From DASVWZ01 sp963708575 (GTDB lineage Bacteria; Acidobacteriota; Terriglobia; Terriglobales; Acidobacteriaceae), in the NCBI GenBank assembly GCA_963708575.1, contig CAVPTB010000007.1, forward strand, positions 1,488,001-1,552,000: a stretch of 64,000 nucleotides of DNA, read 5' to 3'. Shown here in pieces: positions 26,158-36,400 of this stretch. The notes under the pieces were generated by a model. It was not told where the DNA came from and made no database searches. It worked only from the letters and a program-made list of their open reading frames with translations. A program made the translations under genes and the position numbers. Every line of letters starts with the position of its first letter. The stretch's first letter is position 1.

Positions 26158-26895
26158 ATGTCCAGCGCTCGCCAGCGCCGTAAGAGGTTAAACATTTCCG
26201 ATTCCCTTGAGCGGCAACTCGGTACCTATGCATTGGTGGCAAGCGCAGCGGGGGTCAGTGTGCTGGCGTTGGCCGGGTTCTCCGAGGCGAAAGTTGTGTA
26301 TACGGAAACGCACGAAGTAACGCGGGTACGGCTTCCCCTCTACATTGATCTCAATCACGACGGCATCAAGGATTTTGTACTGCGGACAACGTATTACGCG
26401 GGCAGTTCGTACTTCGAGGCAGGGCTCGACGCATCCTCCGCGTATCACAAGACCAAGAACGCGGTCGCCGGGAAGCATCTTAGTCGCAGCGGATATTTCT
26501 TTTCCGCTGCCTCGGCTTTGCCCGCAGGGGTTCGAATCGGAGCGAAGAGCGAATTCCCCGTTCATCGTCCGGTTATGGCAAAGGAGCTTTTCGCGAGGGG
26601 TGTCCCCAGCAGCAAGTATTCCGACGTGGGCCGATGGGTCAGCAAGGGCAAGGGTGTCAGAAATCGATATTTGGGGCTAAAGTTCGTGGTTGGCGGCAAA
26701 GTTCACTACGGATGGGCGAGAGTCAGCGTGACGCTTGGGCACAATCGACAACGTGGCGATGTGAACGGCACATTGACCGGCTACGCCTACGAAACCGTGC
26801 CTAACAAGGCGATCATCACCGGCCAGACAAAGGGCCCGGACGTGATTACACTCCGGCCCGGAGCTTTAGGCGAGTTGGCACGCGGTAGAAAATAG
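26158..26895 (+). CDS. Secreted protein with DLNHDGIKD motif, paralogue of the gene at 1715
   Basis: A 245-residue exported protein of unknown function. ATG 26158 has GGAAGGA seven bases before it; the in-frame GTG at 26143 is less likely. The leader is basic (RQRRKR) then hydrophobic (YALVASAAGVSVLALAGFS), ending SEA|KV. YIDLNHDGIKDFVL is an EF-hand-like calcium loop. The C-terminal half has YLGLKFVVGGKVHYGWARVSV, GYAYETVPNKAIITGQTKG and a basic end LGELARGRK. The same order of motifs appears in the 1715 protein, and the last part in the relic at 4612. No function is known to me. It is transcribed away from the phosphoesterase gene. Confidence 0.78.
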   Translation: MSSARQRRKRLNISDSLERQLGTYALVASAAGVSVLALAGFSEAKVVYTETHEVTRVRLPLYIDLNHDGIKDFVLRTTYYAGSSYFEAGLDASSAYHKTKNAVAGKHLSRSGYFFSAASALPAGVRIGAKSEFPVHRPVMAKELFARGVPSSKYSDVGRWVSKGKGVRNRYLGLKFVVGGKVHYGWARVSVTLGHNRQRGDVNGTLTGYAYETVPNKAIITGQTKGPDVITLRPGALGELARGRK

Positions 26896-27204
26896 CATTA
26901 CTCCTGCGCCATGTTGTCCGTTCGTCGTGGGCGAGAAATCGCGATGAGGCTCTTGACCGTGTTAGGGCGATTCTCAAGGAGTGCATTTCTGGTTCATCAA
27001 TCCCCTTCTTAGAGCGTATAAAAAATAGGGTTCAGCGTGTACGAGTATGACTTGATCGCGGAGTGGTACGCAGCGGGGCGTGGCGATCAGACAGGGGCGC
27101 CCGAAGCGACGACGCTTGCGTTATCTATCCCACGGGGATCGAACTCCTGACAGGTTGTGGACGAGTTCTCGTATGTGATTCAGCTTGCGGACTGAGAGGA
27201 AAAA
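26896..27204. other. Intergenic region with gene debris
   Basis: About 310 bases between convergent genes. A methyltransferase N-terminal fragment lies at 27037. Just before it, a frame at about 26914-27053 reads NRDEALDRVRAILKE and SSIPFLERIKNRVQRV to a stop, which looks like a protein end but matches nothing I know. Confidence 0.4.
27037..27165 (+). pseudogene. N-terminal fragment of a SAM-dependent methyltransferase
   Basis: From GTG 27037 the frame reads VYEYDLIAEWYAAGRGDQTG then APEATTLALSIPRGSNS and a stop at 27150. This resembles the opening of class I methyltransferases (YDLIADWY...GVPEV..LA..LP.G..VLDLGCG). In the next frame the sequence continues IELLTGCG, similar to the expected VLDLGCG motif I, and then decays. 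No ribosome site and no downstream methyltransferase core is present, so this is a remnant. Confidence 0.55.
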
Positions 27205-28134
27205 TCAGTGAATGAACCATTCGGTGAAACGATGGGTCAGCGACAACGCCCGCCCATAGTTGGTCGCCACGTACACGACGGGAATCAGCATCGCGAGCAG
27301 AGCGTGATTCGGTTGGAATCGGGCACCCGGCTTCCCGCCGTTCCAGGACAGCAGCCGTTGCACTCGCAGGGCGACCGAGGCGCGAACGTTCACCAAGTTG
27401 GTGGTCAGTGCTGGAGTATCCTGCACCGGAACTAACTGCGACATCTTTACTAATGCTGCGGCGAGATCCACGGCTTCCCGGCGGCTTGAGACTGCGGCTT
27501 GATCGGCGGCCAACTCCGCGGCTTCCTGCCAAGCATTTTCCAGGCTGGACATGCCAGGAAAAACCGCGCCATGGAGGATCAGTTTCTTCAGATTGTCACG
27601 CGAGCGCACGTGAGACATCTCATGCTGCACCGCGGTGCGAAGTTCGTCCTGACTCAACAGCGAAACCGCTTCCTCGGAAACCAGTACCTGAGGATGCGAC
27701 ACGCCCACCAGGACGAGGGGTGGCACACCGGTTCTGGTTTGCAAGGTGGGCGCTGTCACGCCTACCCGTAGAACAATCGCGCCTTTCATCCACTCTCCCA
27801 CGATGCGGGCAGTGTGGCTGCGGGCCGATAAAATGCGCGCTAGCCCAACGCCCAGGATCACCAGCGAGCATATGCTGAACACGAGAGTGCCGCCGTCCTC
27901 ATCAATGGCGTTGGACTCGAGCAACAAAAATGCGGGAAAGGCGAAGAAGACTGTAATCAAGGCTGATGCCGCCAGAGGAAACATCCGCAGCGCAAACAGC
28001 CAATGCGCGGACAAGGAAGCTGCCGGACGGAAATAACGCCAGGCGCTCCAGGCCGCCACGACCATTAGCGACAGGATGCAATATAACGCGCCGAAAAATC
28101 CCAACGACACGATCGCTTCCCGAACTCCAAACAT
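27205..28134 (-). CDS. M56-family (BlaR1-like) membrane metallopeptidase without sensor domain
   Basis: A 309-residue integral membrane zinc peptidase. Three or four hydrophobic helices occupy residues 8-110, followed by the cytoplasmic gluzincin site: VQHEMSHVRSRDN (HExxH near residue 190) and EAAELAADQAAV as the likely third-ligand region. A final membrane helix lies near 280 (HALLAMLIPVVYVATNYG). The long extracellular penicillin-binding sensor of BlaR1 is absent, as the protein ends about 20 residues after the last helix. The start codon abuts the stop of the BlaI-like gene (TAAATG), so the two are co-translated. It probably cleaves or inactivates that repressor in response to an unknown signal. 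Confidence 0.9.
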   Translation of the reverse strand: MFGVREAIVSLGFFGALYCILSLMVVAAWSAWRYFRPAASLSAHWLFALRMFPLAASALITVFFAFPAFLLLESNAIDEDGGTLVFSICSLVILGVGLARILSARSHTARIVGEWMKGAIVLRVGVTAPTLQTRTGVPPLVLVGVSHPQVLVSEEAVSLLSQDELRTAVQHEMSHVRSRDNLKKLILHGAVFPGMSSLENAWQEAAELAADQAAVSSRREAVDLAAALVKMSQLVPVQDTPALTTNLVNVRASVALRVQRLLSWNGGKPGARFQPNHALLAMLIPVVYVATNYGRALSLTHRFTEWFIH

Positions 28135-28572
28135 TTAACCTTGCTCCCGGTTTTGCAGTTCGCGCCGTTTGCGCTCGATCAATTCCTTCAAATCATCCAG
28201 CAGAGTGGCGTCGTGCGCGCTAATGGCTTCTACAAAATACGAAAGGTGCGGGGATGATGAGGCGCTCGACTCGATCCAGCGCTGCATTCCGGCCAGCGCC
28301 ATCAGACGAGGCAGTTCCTCGCGGGTACAGCGGGGAGAGTAACGAAACGCCTTGCCGTCCGGCACACGATCCAGCAACCCTTTCTTGAAAAGGCGGTCCA
28401 GCGTGGTCATGATCGTAGTGTAGGCCTGCCGCACTTCGCCATCGGCGAGCAATTCGCGGACGGTCAAGCTTCCTCGCGACCATACTTCTTCCATCATCTT
28501 TAGCTCCAACGGGCCAAGCTTGACCTCGGGAGCTGTACGCCAAGAGAGGTTTGTGTTCATATCCTGGGTCAT
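28135..28572 (-). CDS. BlaI/MecI-family transcriptional repressor
   Basis: A 145-residue winged-helix repressor of the BlaI/MecI (PF03965) family. The DNA-binding part reads LGPLELKMMEEVWSRGSLTV, then AYTTIMTTLDRLFKKGLL, the recognition helix, and FRYSPRCTREE. The C-terminal helix for dimerisation and cleavage follows. Start ATG 28572 or 28560; neither has a clear ribosome site. It is the first gene of a two-gene operon with the M56 peptidase. No beta-lactamase or penicillin-binding protein is in the window, so the regulated target is unknown; the pair may mainly control itself and distant genes. A Pho-box-like element lies about 100 bases upstream. Confidence 0.92.
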   Translation of the reverse strand: MTQDMNTNLSWRTAPEVKLGPLELKMMEEVWSRGSLTVRELLADGEVRQAYTTIMTTLDRLFKKGLLDRVPDGKAFRYSPRCTREELPRLMALAGMQRWIESSASSSPHLSYFVEAISAHDATLLDDLKELIERKRRELQNREQG

Positions 28573-28674
28573 GACGAACCGGCCATATAGAGGTTATTAC
28601 CAACTATTGTTTACCGTTCTGAAAACGGCCTGTGGAAGGTGGATGGTAGCTTAGATTTAATCTCGCTGACCCAT

Positions 28675-28750
28675 TTCACAAACGAGCTATGACATCTCTG
28701 TGACAATCAGATGAATTTTTGATTAAAGGCGCTAAACTGCTTCGCGGATT
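28675..28750 (-). promoter_or_regulatory. Pho-box-like element, copy B
   Basis: Minus-strand half sites AATTCAT, TTGTCAC and ATGTCAT are spaced at 11 bases; the last two match CTGTCAT at 5 and 6 of 7. The core from GACATCTCTGT to GATTAAA agrees with copy A at about 30 of 38 positions, and both end TCGCGGATT. It sits about 100 bases upstream of the BlaI-like gene and overlaps the last codons of the TPR-sulfotransferase gene. Confidence 0.45.
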
Positions 28751-30447
28751 GTAACGCTCCCACCTGCTCCAGATTCCAGTTCCGACGGGTCCTCGACGAG
28801 GGCGCGCAGCGGCCCCAACCATGGCTCATAGCGTCGCCAGCGGGCGACTGAGGTGCGATAGATCGGCTGCCGGGTCTGCCACTTGCTGGGAGTCTTCACG
28901 GCTCGCGGATTGGATTCGGGGCGTAGGCACGCGTCGTGCCACGCCAGCCCACAGGCCGCGATGATCTGCCGGATCACTGGTTCGGGGGCGACGGTCAGGT
29001 CCTCGTAATCGACCTCGATGAAGCGGTCTGGCGGTAGCACGCTCCGCCAATGGTCGGTGAGCCGCTGGTAGCAGCGGAAATAAGCGACCAGTTCGGCACC
29101 TCCGGTGGGAAACGCCAGGGCGGGATGGAAAAAAGTTTGATGGATCGAAAGTGCCGTGTCGACCGCAGAGCGGCGACAATGGATGATAGTCGCGCGGGGG
29201 AATGCCATGTGGATCAGCCCGGCCCAGAGAAAGTTGAAAGGCATTTTGTCGGTGACTCGCGCCGTCGACGCAAATGCCCGCAACACGCCAAGATAGTCGG
29301 CCGCAGCCTTGGCGAGGAACGGCCTCTCATTCTCGGGCGTGACAGATTGGTGCCACGCCGCTCCGCGCTCGTTCCAGAAATTCAGCTCGCCGCCAGCCTT
29401 GACCTCAGGATGCATGGAGACGATCTGCTCGATGAGTGTCGTGCCGGAGCGCGGCATCCCGATGATGAGCACCGGTGTCGCATCGGAGCAACCGAGTTCG
29501 GGAGCCCGCGCGATCCATTCCGGTGTGCAGCGGGCAATCATGCGGTCGGTCTCGACGGAGAACGCGACCGAGTCGAATGGCGAGGCGCGGCGGCGCAGGG
29601 CGTCTGCGGCGTCGAAATGCTGCATGGCCAAGCCATAATCTCCGAGATCCTCCGCCGCCTTGCCAATCGCGAGATGAAGCCGCAGCCGCTGCCCCGCTTC
29701 TAATTCCGGCGTGTCCAGAGCGGCCTGCATCTCCTGAAGCAGACCGGCGTCTTTGCGTGTGACGGGGCGACAGCGAACCAGATCGTAGTAGCTTCCTGCC
29801 AGCATCGGCGCAATGGCTATGGTGCGTTCGAAGCAGGCCCGGGCCTCGTCGAACCGACCCAACTCAGAGAGCACATTGCCCAGCAAATCGAAAGCCATGG
29901 CGTTACTGGGGTCCGCCACCAGGGTCTCTCGCAAAACTTCTTCCGCTTCCTGATTGCGATCTTCGATTAGCAGCGCACGCGCCTTACCAAGGCGGCCGAA
30001 GCTGCTCCTACCTCCGGTCGCCGCCGCCCGCTGGAAGCAGGCGATCGCCGCCTCGCGATGGCCCACTGTGTAGACCAGCGCGCCGGCACGGAACCACGCC
30101 TCGGTCAGGGACGGGAGGAGCTTGGTGGCGCGGTCGTAGGCAGTGATTGCCCCGCCGATGTTGCCCAGTTTCTCCAAGGCGATTCCCAGGCGGAAATAAG
30201 CATCGGTGTAACGCGGATTGGTGGCGACGGCCCGCTGCAAGGCCGCGATGGCATCTTCCAGGCGGCCAACCTCGAGACAGGCGAGGCCGAGGTCGTGCTG
30301 AATGGTGGAATTGGACGGCTCCAGCAGCGCAGCATCGCGCAATGGGACGATCGCATCGGCTGGTCGCCCGGCCCTCAGCAACTGGGTGGCTAACGCAAGC
30401 AGCGAGGACACGTGTTGCGGCGCGGCGGCATTCGGAGACTGGGACAT
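28732..30447 (-). CDS. TPR-sulfotransferase fusion protein
   Basis: A 571-residue protein, no signal peptide. Residues about 10-240 are tetratricopeptide repeats (AIVPLRDAALLEPSNSTIQH, AIAALQRAVATNPRYTDAYF, AREALVADP-like units). The C-terminal half is a sulfotransferase: LIIGMPRSGTTLIEQIVSMH is the 5'-phosphosulfate loop and IIHCRRSAVDTALSIHQTFF the 3'-phosphate site, with DKMPFNF between. Such enzymes transfer sulfate from PAPS, and TPR-fused versions resemble protein tyrosine sulfotransferases, but the acceptor here is unknown. It lies alone upstream of the blaI operon on the same strand. The last codons overlap a repeated regulatory-like element, so the tail may have been altered. Confidence 0.88.
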   Translation of the reverse strand: MSQSPNAAAPQHVSSLLALATQLLRAGRPADAIVPLRDAALLEPSNSTIQHDLGLACLEVGRLEDAIAALQRAVATNPRYTDAYFRLGIALEKLGNIGGAITAYDRATKLLPSLTEAWFRAGALVYTVGHREAAIACFQRAAATGGRSSFGRLGKARALLIEDRNQEAEEVLRETLVADPSNAMAFDLLGNVLSELGRFDEARACFERTIAIAPMLAGSYYDLVRCRPVTRKDAGLLQEMQAALDTPELEAGQRLRLHLAIGKAAEDLGDYGLAMQHFDAADALRRRASPFDSVAFSVETDRMIARCTPEWIARAPELGCSDATPVLIIGMPRSGTTLIEQIVSMHPEVKAGGELNFWNERGAAWHQSVTPENERPFLAKAAADYLGVLRAFASTARVTDKMPFNFLWAGLIHMAFPRATIIHCRRSAVDTALSIHQTFFHPALAFPTGGAELVAYFRCYQRLTDHWRSVLPPDRFIEVDYEDLTVAPEPVIRQIIAACGLAWHDACLRPESNPRAVKTPSKWQTRQPIYRTSVARWRRYEPWLGPLRALVEDPSELESGAGGSVTIREAV

Positions 30448-30706
30448 AGCGCGAACCTAGCGTGGAAATTGTAACGTGGCCATCGAAATAGCAGAGCAAT
30501 TGTCACACGATGGATGATCTGCCAGCCAGGAGAATTTTCAAGGTTTTTCAAGCATCCTTAAGCTCATGGGAGATTAAATAAGACACTGAAACAGAATCGA
30601 TGGAAACGGGATGTTTAGTGGGGGAGCGGGAAAGGCGACCTGCGAAGAAGAGACGCCCATCAGGCGCTCATCGACGAGGGTTAGAATACAGAGGCCACGG
30701 TCTTTA

Positions 30707-33020
30707 ATGAAGACATTCGCAGCTATTGTTGTTCTGTTGTTCGGGTTGCCGCTTCTCGGCCAAAGCAACAGTGGTGAATTGCGCCTGAAAGTCACCGACC
30801 CGACGGGCTCTCGCGTAAGAACCTCCGTTCAGATCGTCAGTGAGGCGAATCAGTATCGAAACACGCTGGTGACCAATGATCAGGGCCGCCTGGATGTGCA
30901 GCGTCTGCCTTACGGGGTCTATCAGATCGAGGTAGCGCAGCCGGGTTTTGCCAGCTTCTCGGAGCCAGTCGAAATTCATTCCTCGGTTCCCATCGAATAC
31001 GCGATTCTGCTCCAGTTGGCCACGGTGAATGAGTCAGTAAATGTGAGTGCCGCCGATACATTGATTGATCCTGATCAAGCTGGCTCCGTCAATCGGATCG
31101 GGACGGAAAATATTCAAAACCGGCTCAGCTCGATTCCTGGGCGATCCCTACAAGATCTGGTCAATTCCCAGCCCGGCTGGCTCTACGAAGGCAACGCGGT
31201 TCTGCATCCCCGCGGTTCGGAGTATCAAACTCAGTTTGTCGTCGATGGCATCCCGCTGACCGACAATCGCTCGCCAAGCTTCGGTCCCGCAATTGACGCG
31301 GATGATGTTCAATCGATGAGCATCTACACAGCGGGGATTCCCGCAGAGTATGGCCGAAAAATGGGGGGAGTCATCGAAGTCAATACCCTGCAGGATTCTC
31401 AACCCGGTTTTCACGGCCAAGTGGTGCTCTCCGGGGGCAGCTTCGATACGGCGGGCGCGTCCGCACAGGGGCAGTACGCGTGGGGAAAAAATACTTTCGG
31501 GGCCAGCGCCAGTGGCAGCATGACGGATCATTACCTGAATCCCGTAGTTCCACAAAACTACACGAACACGGGCACGCTGGGCGATTTCTCGGCCAACTAT
31601 GAACGCGATCTAACATCGAAAGACCGTCTGCGGTTCATCGTGCGGCATGAATTGTCGCGTTACGAGTTACCGAACGAACAGTTGCAAGAAGCCAATGGAC
31701 AACGCCAGACGGCGGACAACATCGAGACGATGGGTATCGCCTCTTACCAGCACACATTCTCCTCTAACGCGGTCACTGATTTTCGTACGATGGTCCGTGA
31801 CAACGAGATTGGCTTCAATTCGAATCCGGAGTCGACACCGATCGAGGTCTTCCAGCAGAATTTTTTTCGCGAAGCATACTTTCGGGGAACGACGACCATT
31901 AATCACGGCCGGCACGAATGGAAATTCGGATTCGAATCTGACAACACATTTCTGAACGAGAATTTCCGATATCACATCACCGATCCGAGCCAGTTTGACG
32001 ATGACTCTCCGATCAACTTCAGTTTTCTTGGAAACCGGCCAGACCTTGAGCAGTCGCTTTTCATTCAAGATCAGATTCGCCTAAAGAACTGGACGATCAG
32101 CGCCGGACTGCGCTGGGACCACTACCAGCTTTTATTGAATCGTCACGCGGTCGATCCGCGCGTTTCAATTTCCCACTATTTTCCCTCTGCCGACCTGCTC
32201 GTGCATTTTTCTTATGACCGAGTGTTTCAGACTCCGTCGTTTGAAAATATCTTGCTTTCCAGTTCTAGCCAGGTGGAATCCATCGATCCCACAAGCTTCT
32301 TGCGTTTGCCGGTCGAACCTTCAGAAGGCAATTACTATGAAGCGGGCCTGACAAAGGTGTTTCGCGGGAAAGTCAGGCTGGACGCCAACTACTTCGAGAG
32401 ATTTGTTTCTAACTACGCGGATGACGATCAGATCGCAAATACGGCGATCAGCTTTCCGATTTCGTTTCGCAAATCCACAATTTACGGCGCCGAAGGAAAA
32501 CTCGATTTGCCCGATTGGCGAGGTCTATCGGGATTTCTGAGCTATTCCTACATGGTCGGATTCGCCTCTTTCCCGGTGACGGGCGGCCTGTTCCTGGGTG
32601 ATGATGCCCTGGCATTGCCCGCCAGCGGGCGCTTTCCGGTTTCACAGGACCAACGCAACACGGTGCGAGGCCGCTTACGGTATCAGGTTCCGACCACGGC
32701 TCTGGATTGCAGGTGGAATTCAATACGACACGGGCCTACCATTCGAGTTTGTTGGAGACCCAGCCACTGCACTTGCGCAATACGGCCAGCAGGTGCTGAA
32801 TCGGATTAACTTTGCCCGTGGGCGCATCTATCCCTCGTTTCAGGTGAACGCTTCGGCCGGTGCAGATGTCTACAAGTCAGAACGCCTGAACGTCCGATTC
32901 CAAATCGACGGACAGAACCTGACCAATGTCCTGGACGTGATCGACTTCGGCGGCCTTTTCTCGGGAAACGCGATCGGTCCATCGCGAAGCGTCGCCATGC
33001 GCCTGACGACCAGCTTTTAG
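30707..33020 (+). CDS. TonB-dependent receptor with carboxypeptidase-regulatory domain, one frameshift
   Basis: About 770 residues after correction. The signal peptide MKTFAAIVVLLFGLPLLGQS starts at ATG 30707. A carboxypeptidase-regulatory-like domain follows (LRLKVTDPTGSRVRTSVQIV), then the plug (RSLQDLVNSQPGWLYEGNAV, FVVDGIPLTDNR, AEYGRKMGGVIEVNT) and a 22-strand-type barrel. Near 32686 the frame is broken. The first frame ends at 32809 in an unrelated tail, while the other continues PRLWIAGGIQYDTGLPFEF, NLTNVLDVIDFGGLFSG and a terminal aromatic strand VAMRLTTSF, the expected barrel end. Removing one G after CAG restores a full receptor. It probably imports a siderophore or oligomer; the substrate is unknown. 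Confidence 0.85.
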
Positions 33021-33073
33021 GGATTTTTCGATGTTTGAAACGACTCATAAACGCGGCAAGTGATTGAAATATT

Positions 33074-33149
33074 TGGTGGAGCTAGTCGGGATCGAACCGA
33101 CGACCTCATCGTTGCGAACGATGCGCTCTCCCAGCTGAGCTATAGCCCC
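33074..33149 (-). tRNA. tRNA-Ala (anticodon CGC)
   Basis: Seventy-six bases folding as a cloverleaf. The acceptor GGGGCTA pairs with TAGCTCC including G3:U70, the alanine identity pair. The anticodon arm CATCG-TTCGCAA-CGATG gives anticodon CGC (reads GCG). The T arm GTCGG-TTCGATC-CCGAC is standard, and CCA is encoded. It lies convergent to the TonB receptor gene. Confidence 0.97.
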
Positions 33150-33477
33150 ACGGTCGAAGGAACTGGGTGAAGTAATTTTAGCAGCGTTCTTTCTTCCGAC
33201 CAAATGGCCGGGGCTCCTGCTGGATCGGCTTCGCTTTCCCAACCAGGGAGGCATGATTTTGCAGCGCCGATCCCAATTAGGGTGAGAATCTCACGAGGTA
33301 CGTCGCCCAGGCCACGAACGGCAAATCTCGGTAGTAGCGTGACACGCCGCTGGCGGGGCCAGCGGCGATAAATCGGGCCCGCCATCAATCTCCGTTACTG
33401 TGGAACACTTTGGACATTACTCCGTGACGGAAATCCTTGCCTTTTCATCCCTGGCAATGTAAGTAGATGTAACTCAT
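33150..33477. other. Intergenic region between tRNA-Ala and the DUF3857 gene, with hairpin
   Basis: About 330 bases, no gene. A strong hairpin CGCCGCTGG (33345-33353) / CCAGCGGCG (33359-33367) lies about 110 bases upstream of the next start, with no following T run. The promoters of the tRNA (leftward) and the next gene (rightward) should be here. Confidence 0.4.
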
Positions 33478-36400
33478 ATGGTACGTTTTTCGCGCCGCTT
33501 CCTCTTCTTGCTTTGCATTGGCGTAGGAGTTTTGTGCTGGCAAAGCGCCAGCCAGACAGTTAGCAAGAGTCCGGCTGAAAAACCTGACTACTCGAAAGAA
33601 GCCGCAGTTCTCGAACAAGTCACTACCAAGATGGCGTTTGAGAACGACGGTTCAAGCACTCGTCAAAGCGCCAGCCGGGTTCGTATTCAATCCGAAGCAG
33701 CGGTTCAGAATTTCGGCGTGCTGACATTTCCCTATCAAAGCGCGTACGAGACTTTCGAGATTGACTACGTCCGGGTAATCAAGCCAGATGGCACGGCCGT
33801 GGCCACGCCGATGGATGACATGCAGGACATGCCATCGGAGATCACCCGCCAAGCGCCGTTCTATAGCGACTCGCGTGAAAAGCACGTCGCGGTGAAGGGG
33901 CTGAGCGTCGGGGATACACTGGAATTCGCCGGTCACGCCAGCACGAAAGCATTTGCTCCTGGGCAGTTCTGGTATGGATACAACTTTTCTCGTGACACCA
34001 TCACGCTGAACGAAGTGCTCGAAATCAGCGTTCCCAAACGGCGCGCTATCAAATGGCGGAGTCCTGGCAATACGCCCGCGATTACCGTTTCGGGCGACCG
34101 CCAAGTCTTCACTTGGACGAGTTCCCATCTGCAGCAGAAGTCGCCGGAAGAGGAAAAGAAAGATCAAGAACAAAAAACCTACGAACTGGGACGCGGCCGG
34201 CTGCCCGCGCCCGAAGTCCAGCTCTCGAGCTTCCAAAGCTGGGAGGAAGTGGCTGCGTGGTACAGCAATTTACAGGCGGAGCGGGTAAAGCCGAGTCCGG
34301 AGATCGTCGCCAAGGCTGCGGAACTGACCAAGAATGCGCCCGACGACGATGCTAAGGTGCGCGCCCTTTATACCTACGTCAGCACACAATTCCGTTATAT
34401 CGGAATCGCGTTCGGGGTTGGGCGGTACCAGCCTCACGCTGCGGCTGACGTACTGGCAAATCAATACGGGGACTGTAAAGACAAGCACACGTTGCTTGCC
34501 TCCCTGCTGGAGGCGGCCGGAATCAAGGCATATCCGGCACTGATCAACAGCTCCCACGAAATGAGTCTGGATGTCCCTTCGCCCCAACAATTCGATCATG
34601 TGATTACGGCGGTGCCACGGGGAAACTCATTTCTCTGGGTGGATACCACAACCGAGGTGGCGCCCTTCGGATATCTGATGAGCGTTCTGCGCGGCAAAGC
34701 CGCGTTGGTAATACCGCCCGACAAACCAGCGGCGTTGGCGAGCACCCCGGCCGATCCACCGCAGCATCCTACCGAAACGTTTTCGATTGATGCCAAACTC
34801 AGCGACGACGGTACGCTTGAAGGAAAGATGGAGCAATCGGCCACCGCGTTGGACGCCGAAGTTATCCTACGATTGGCCTTCCGCCGCGTGCCCATGACGC
34901 AATGGAAGGACCTGGCCCAGGGAATGGCTCGAGCTGAAGGATATGCGGGAGACGTGAGTAACGTGATCGCCAGCTCCCCGGAGAAAACCGAGGAACCCTT
35001 TCGTTTGTCGTACAACTACACTCGCAAGGATTTTCCCGACTGGCAAAACCGGCGAATCGCAATTGCACTTCCGCCAATTCTATTACCACAAACCGACACC
35101 AAGCCGTCTGACCCAGTCTGGCTGGGTTCGCCCCAGGAATTTCACTACCAGTCGAGGATCCAATTACCGAAAGGCTATTCGCCAGAGCTTCCGGACAATG
35201 TGAATCTGATCCAAGACTTTGCCGAGTACCACACGACATATTCAGCCAAGGGCGACGTTCTTATTTCAGAGCACCGACTCATTACAAAGCAATCTCAGGT
35301 GGCACTCGCGGAGTACGACGCCTACAAGAACTTCGCCAAGAAAGTCGCCGCCGACTATGACATTTACGTCAGTCTTGCAGTGACGAATTCACCAACACCC
35401 GCGAGGAACGCCAGGCAGCAGGCGTTTTCAAACTTGCCGCTAAGCGACAACGCGGATGCGATTCGCGCTTACAACGATGCTACGGAGAAAATGAAAAGCA
35501 ACGATATGCCGGGGGCGATCGAATCTCTAAAAGCTGCCGCTCATGCCGATCCCAAGTTCGTGCGAGTTTGGCTGATGCTGGGCGACACGTATCTCTTCTT
35601 AATGAAAGACAAAGACGCGGCTCTGGATACTCTACGCAAGGGGTATGCCGCCAATCCGGACGAGCCCCTCATCTCCAAGGAACTCGTCTCTGTGTTGATG
35701 GCACAGGAGAAGTATGAAGATGCCGTTGCCGTTTTACGCGAGCGAGCAAAGGCTAATCCTCAAAATACAGAGACCTTGAGCGCTCTGGCCGGTGCACTGA
35801 GCAGCAATAAACAGTACAGCGAGGCGGCCGAAACCATGAAGTCCGCCCTGGCTCTCGAACCCGATAAGGCGCGGTTTTATGCGGAACTCGGTTCTATTTA
35901 TTTGAAGGCGAAAGATGAGGAAAAATCTTCCGAAGCCTTCAAGAAGGCGCTCGCGCTTGATCCTCGCCCAGTCATGTATAACGACATCGCCTACATGATG
36001 GCGGATGCCGAGAAGAATCTCCCGTTGTCTCTGGAGTGGGCGCAAAAAGCGGTTCGCGAGGAAGAAGAAGCGTCGGCCAAGGTGCAACTGTCAACCCTGA
36101 AGCTTGAAGATCTGGGTCCCACGTCCAGCCTCGCGGCTTTCTGGGACACGCTGGGATGGGTTTATTTCCGTATGAAGAATTACGATCTGGCCGAGAAATA
36201 TCTGAATGCCGCGTGGAGCCTCGCGCCCGCGGAAGTGATCGGGGAGCACTTGGGGCAGGCGTATGAAGATAATCACAAAGTGAAGTTGGCCCTTCAGACT
36301 TATCAGATGGCGCTTTACCGCCTCCGTCTCCGGGGTACGAACGGGCCGTCTGCCACGCGTCTAACAGCGAAGATCCAGAAAATCAGCGGAGGACAGCCAA

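Noticed and set aside
33074..33149. Genomic-island attachment site at tRNA-Ala
   Set aside because: No integrase, no repeated 3' tRNA end was noticed, and neighbouring genes look native.
33345..33367. Intrinsic terminator
   Set aside because: The stem is strong but neither side has a T run, and it is upstream of a gene rather than after one.
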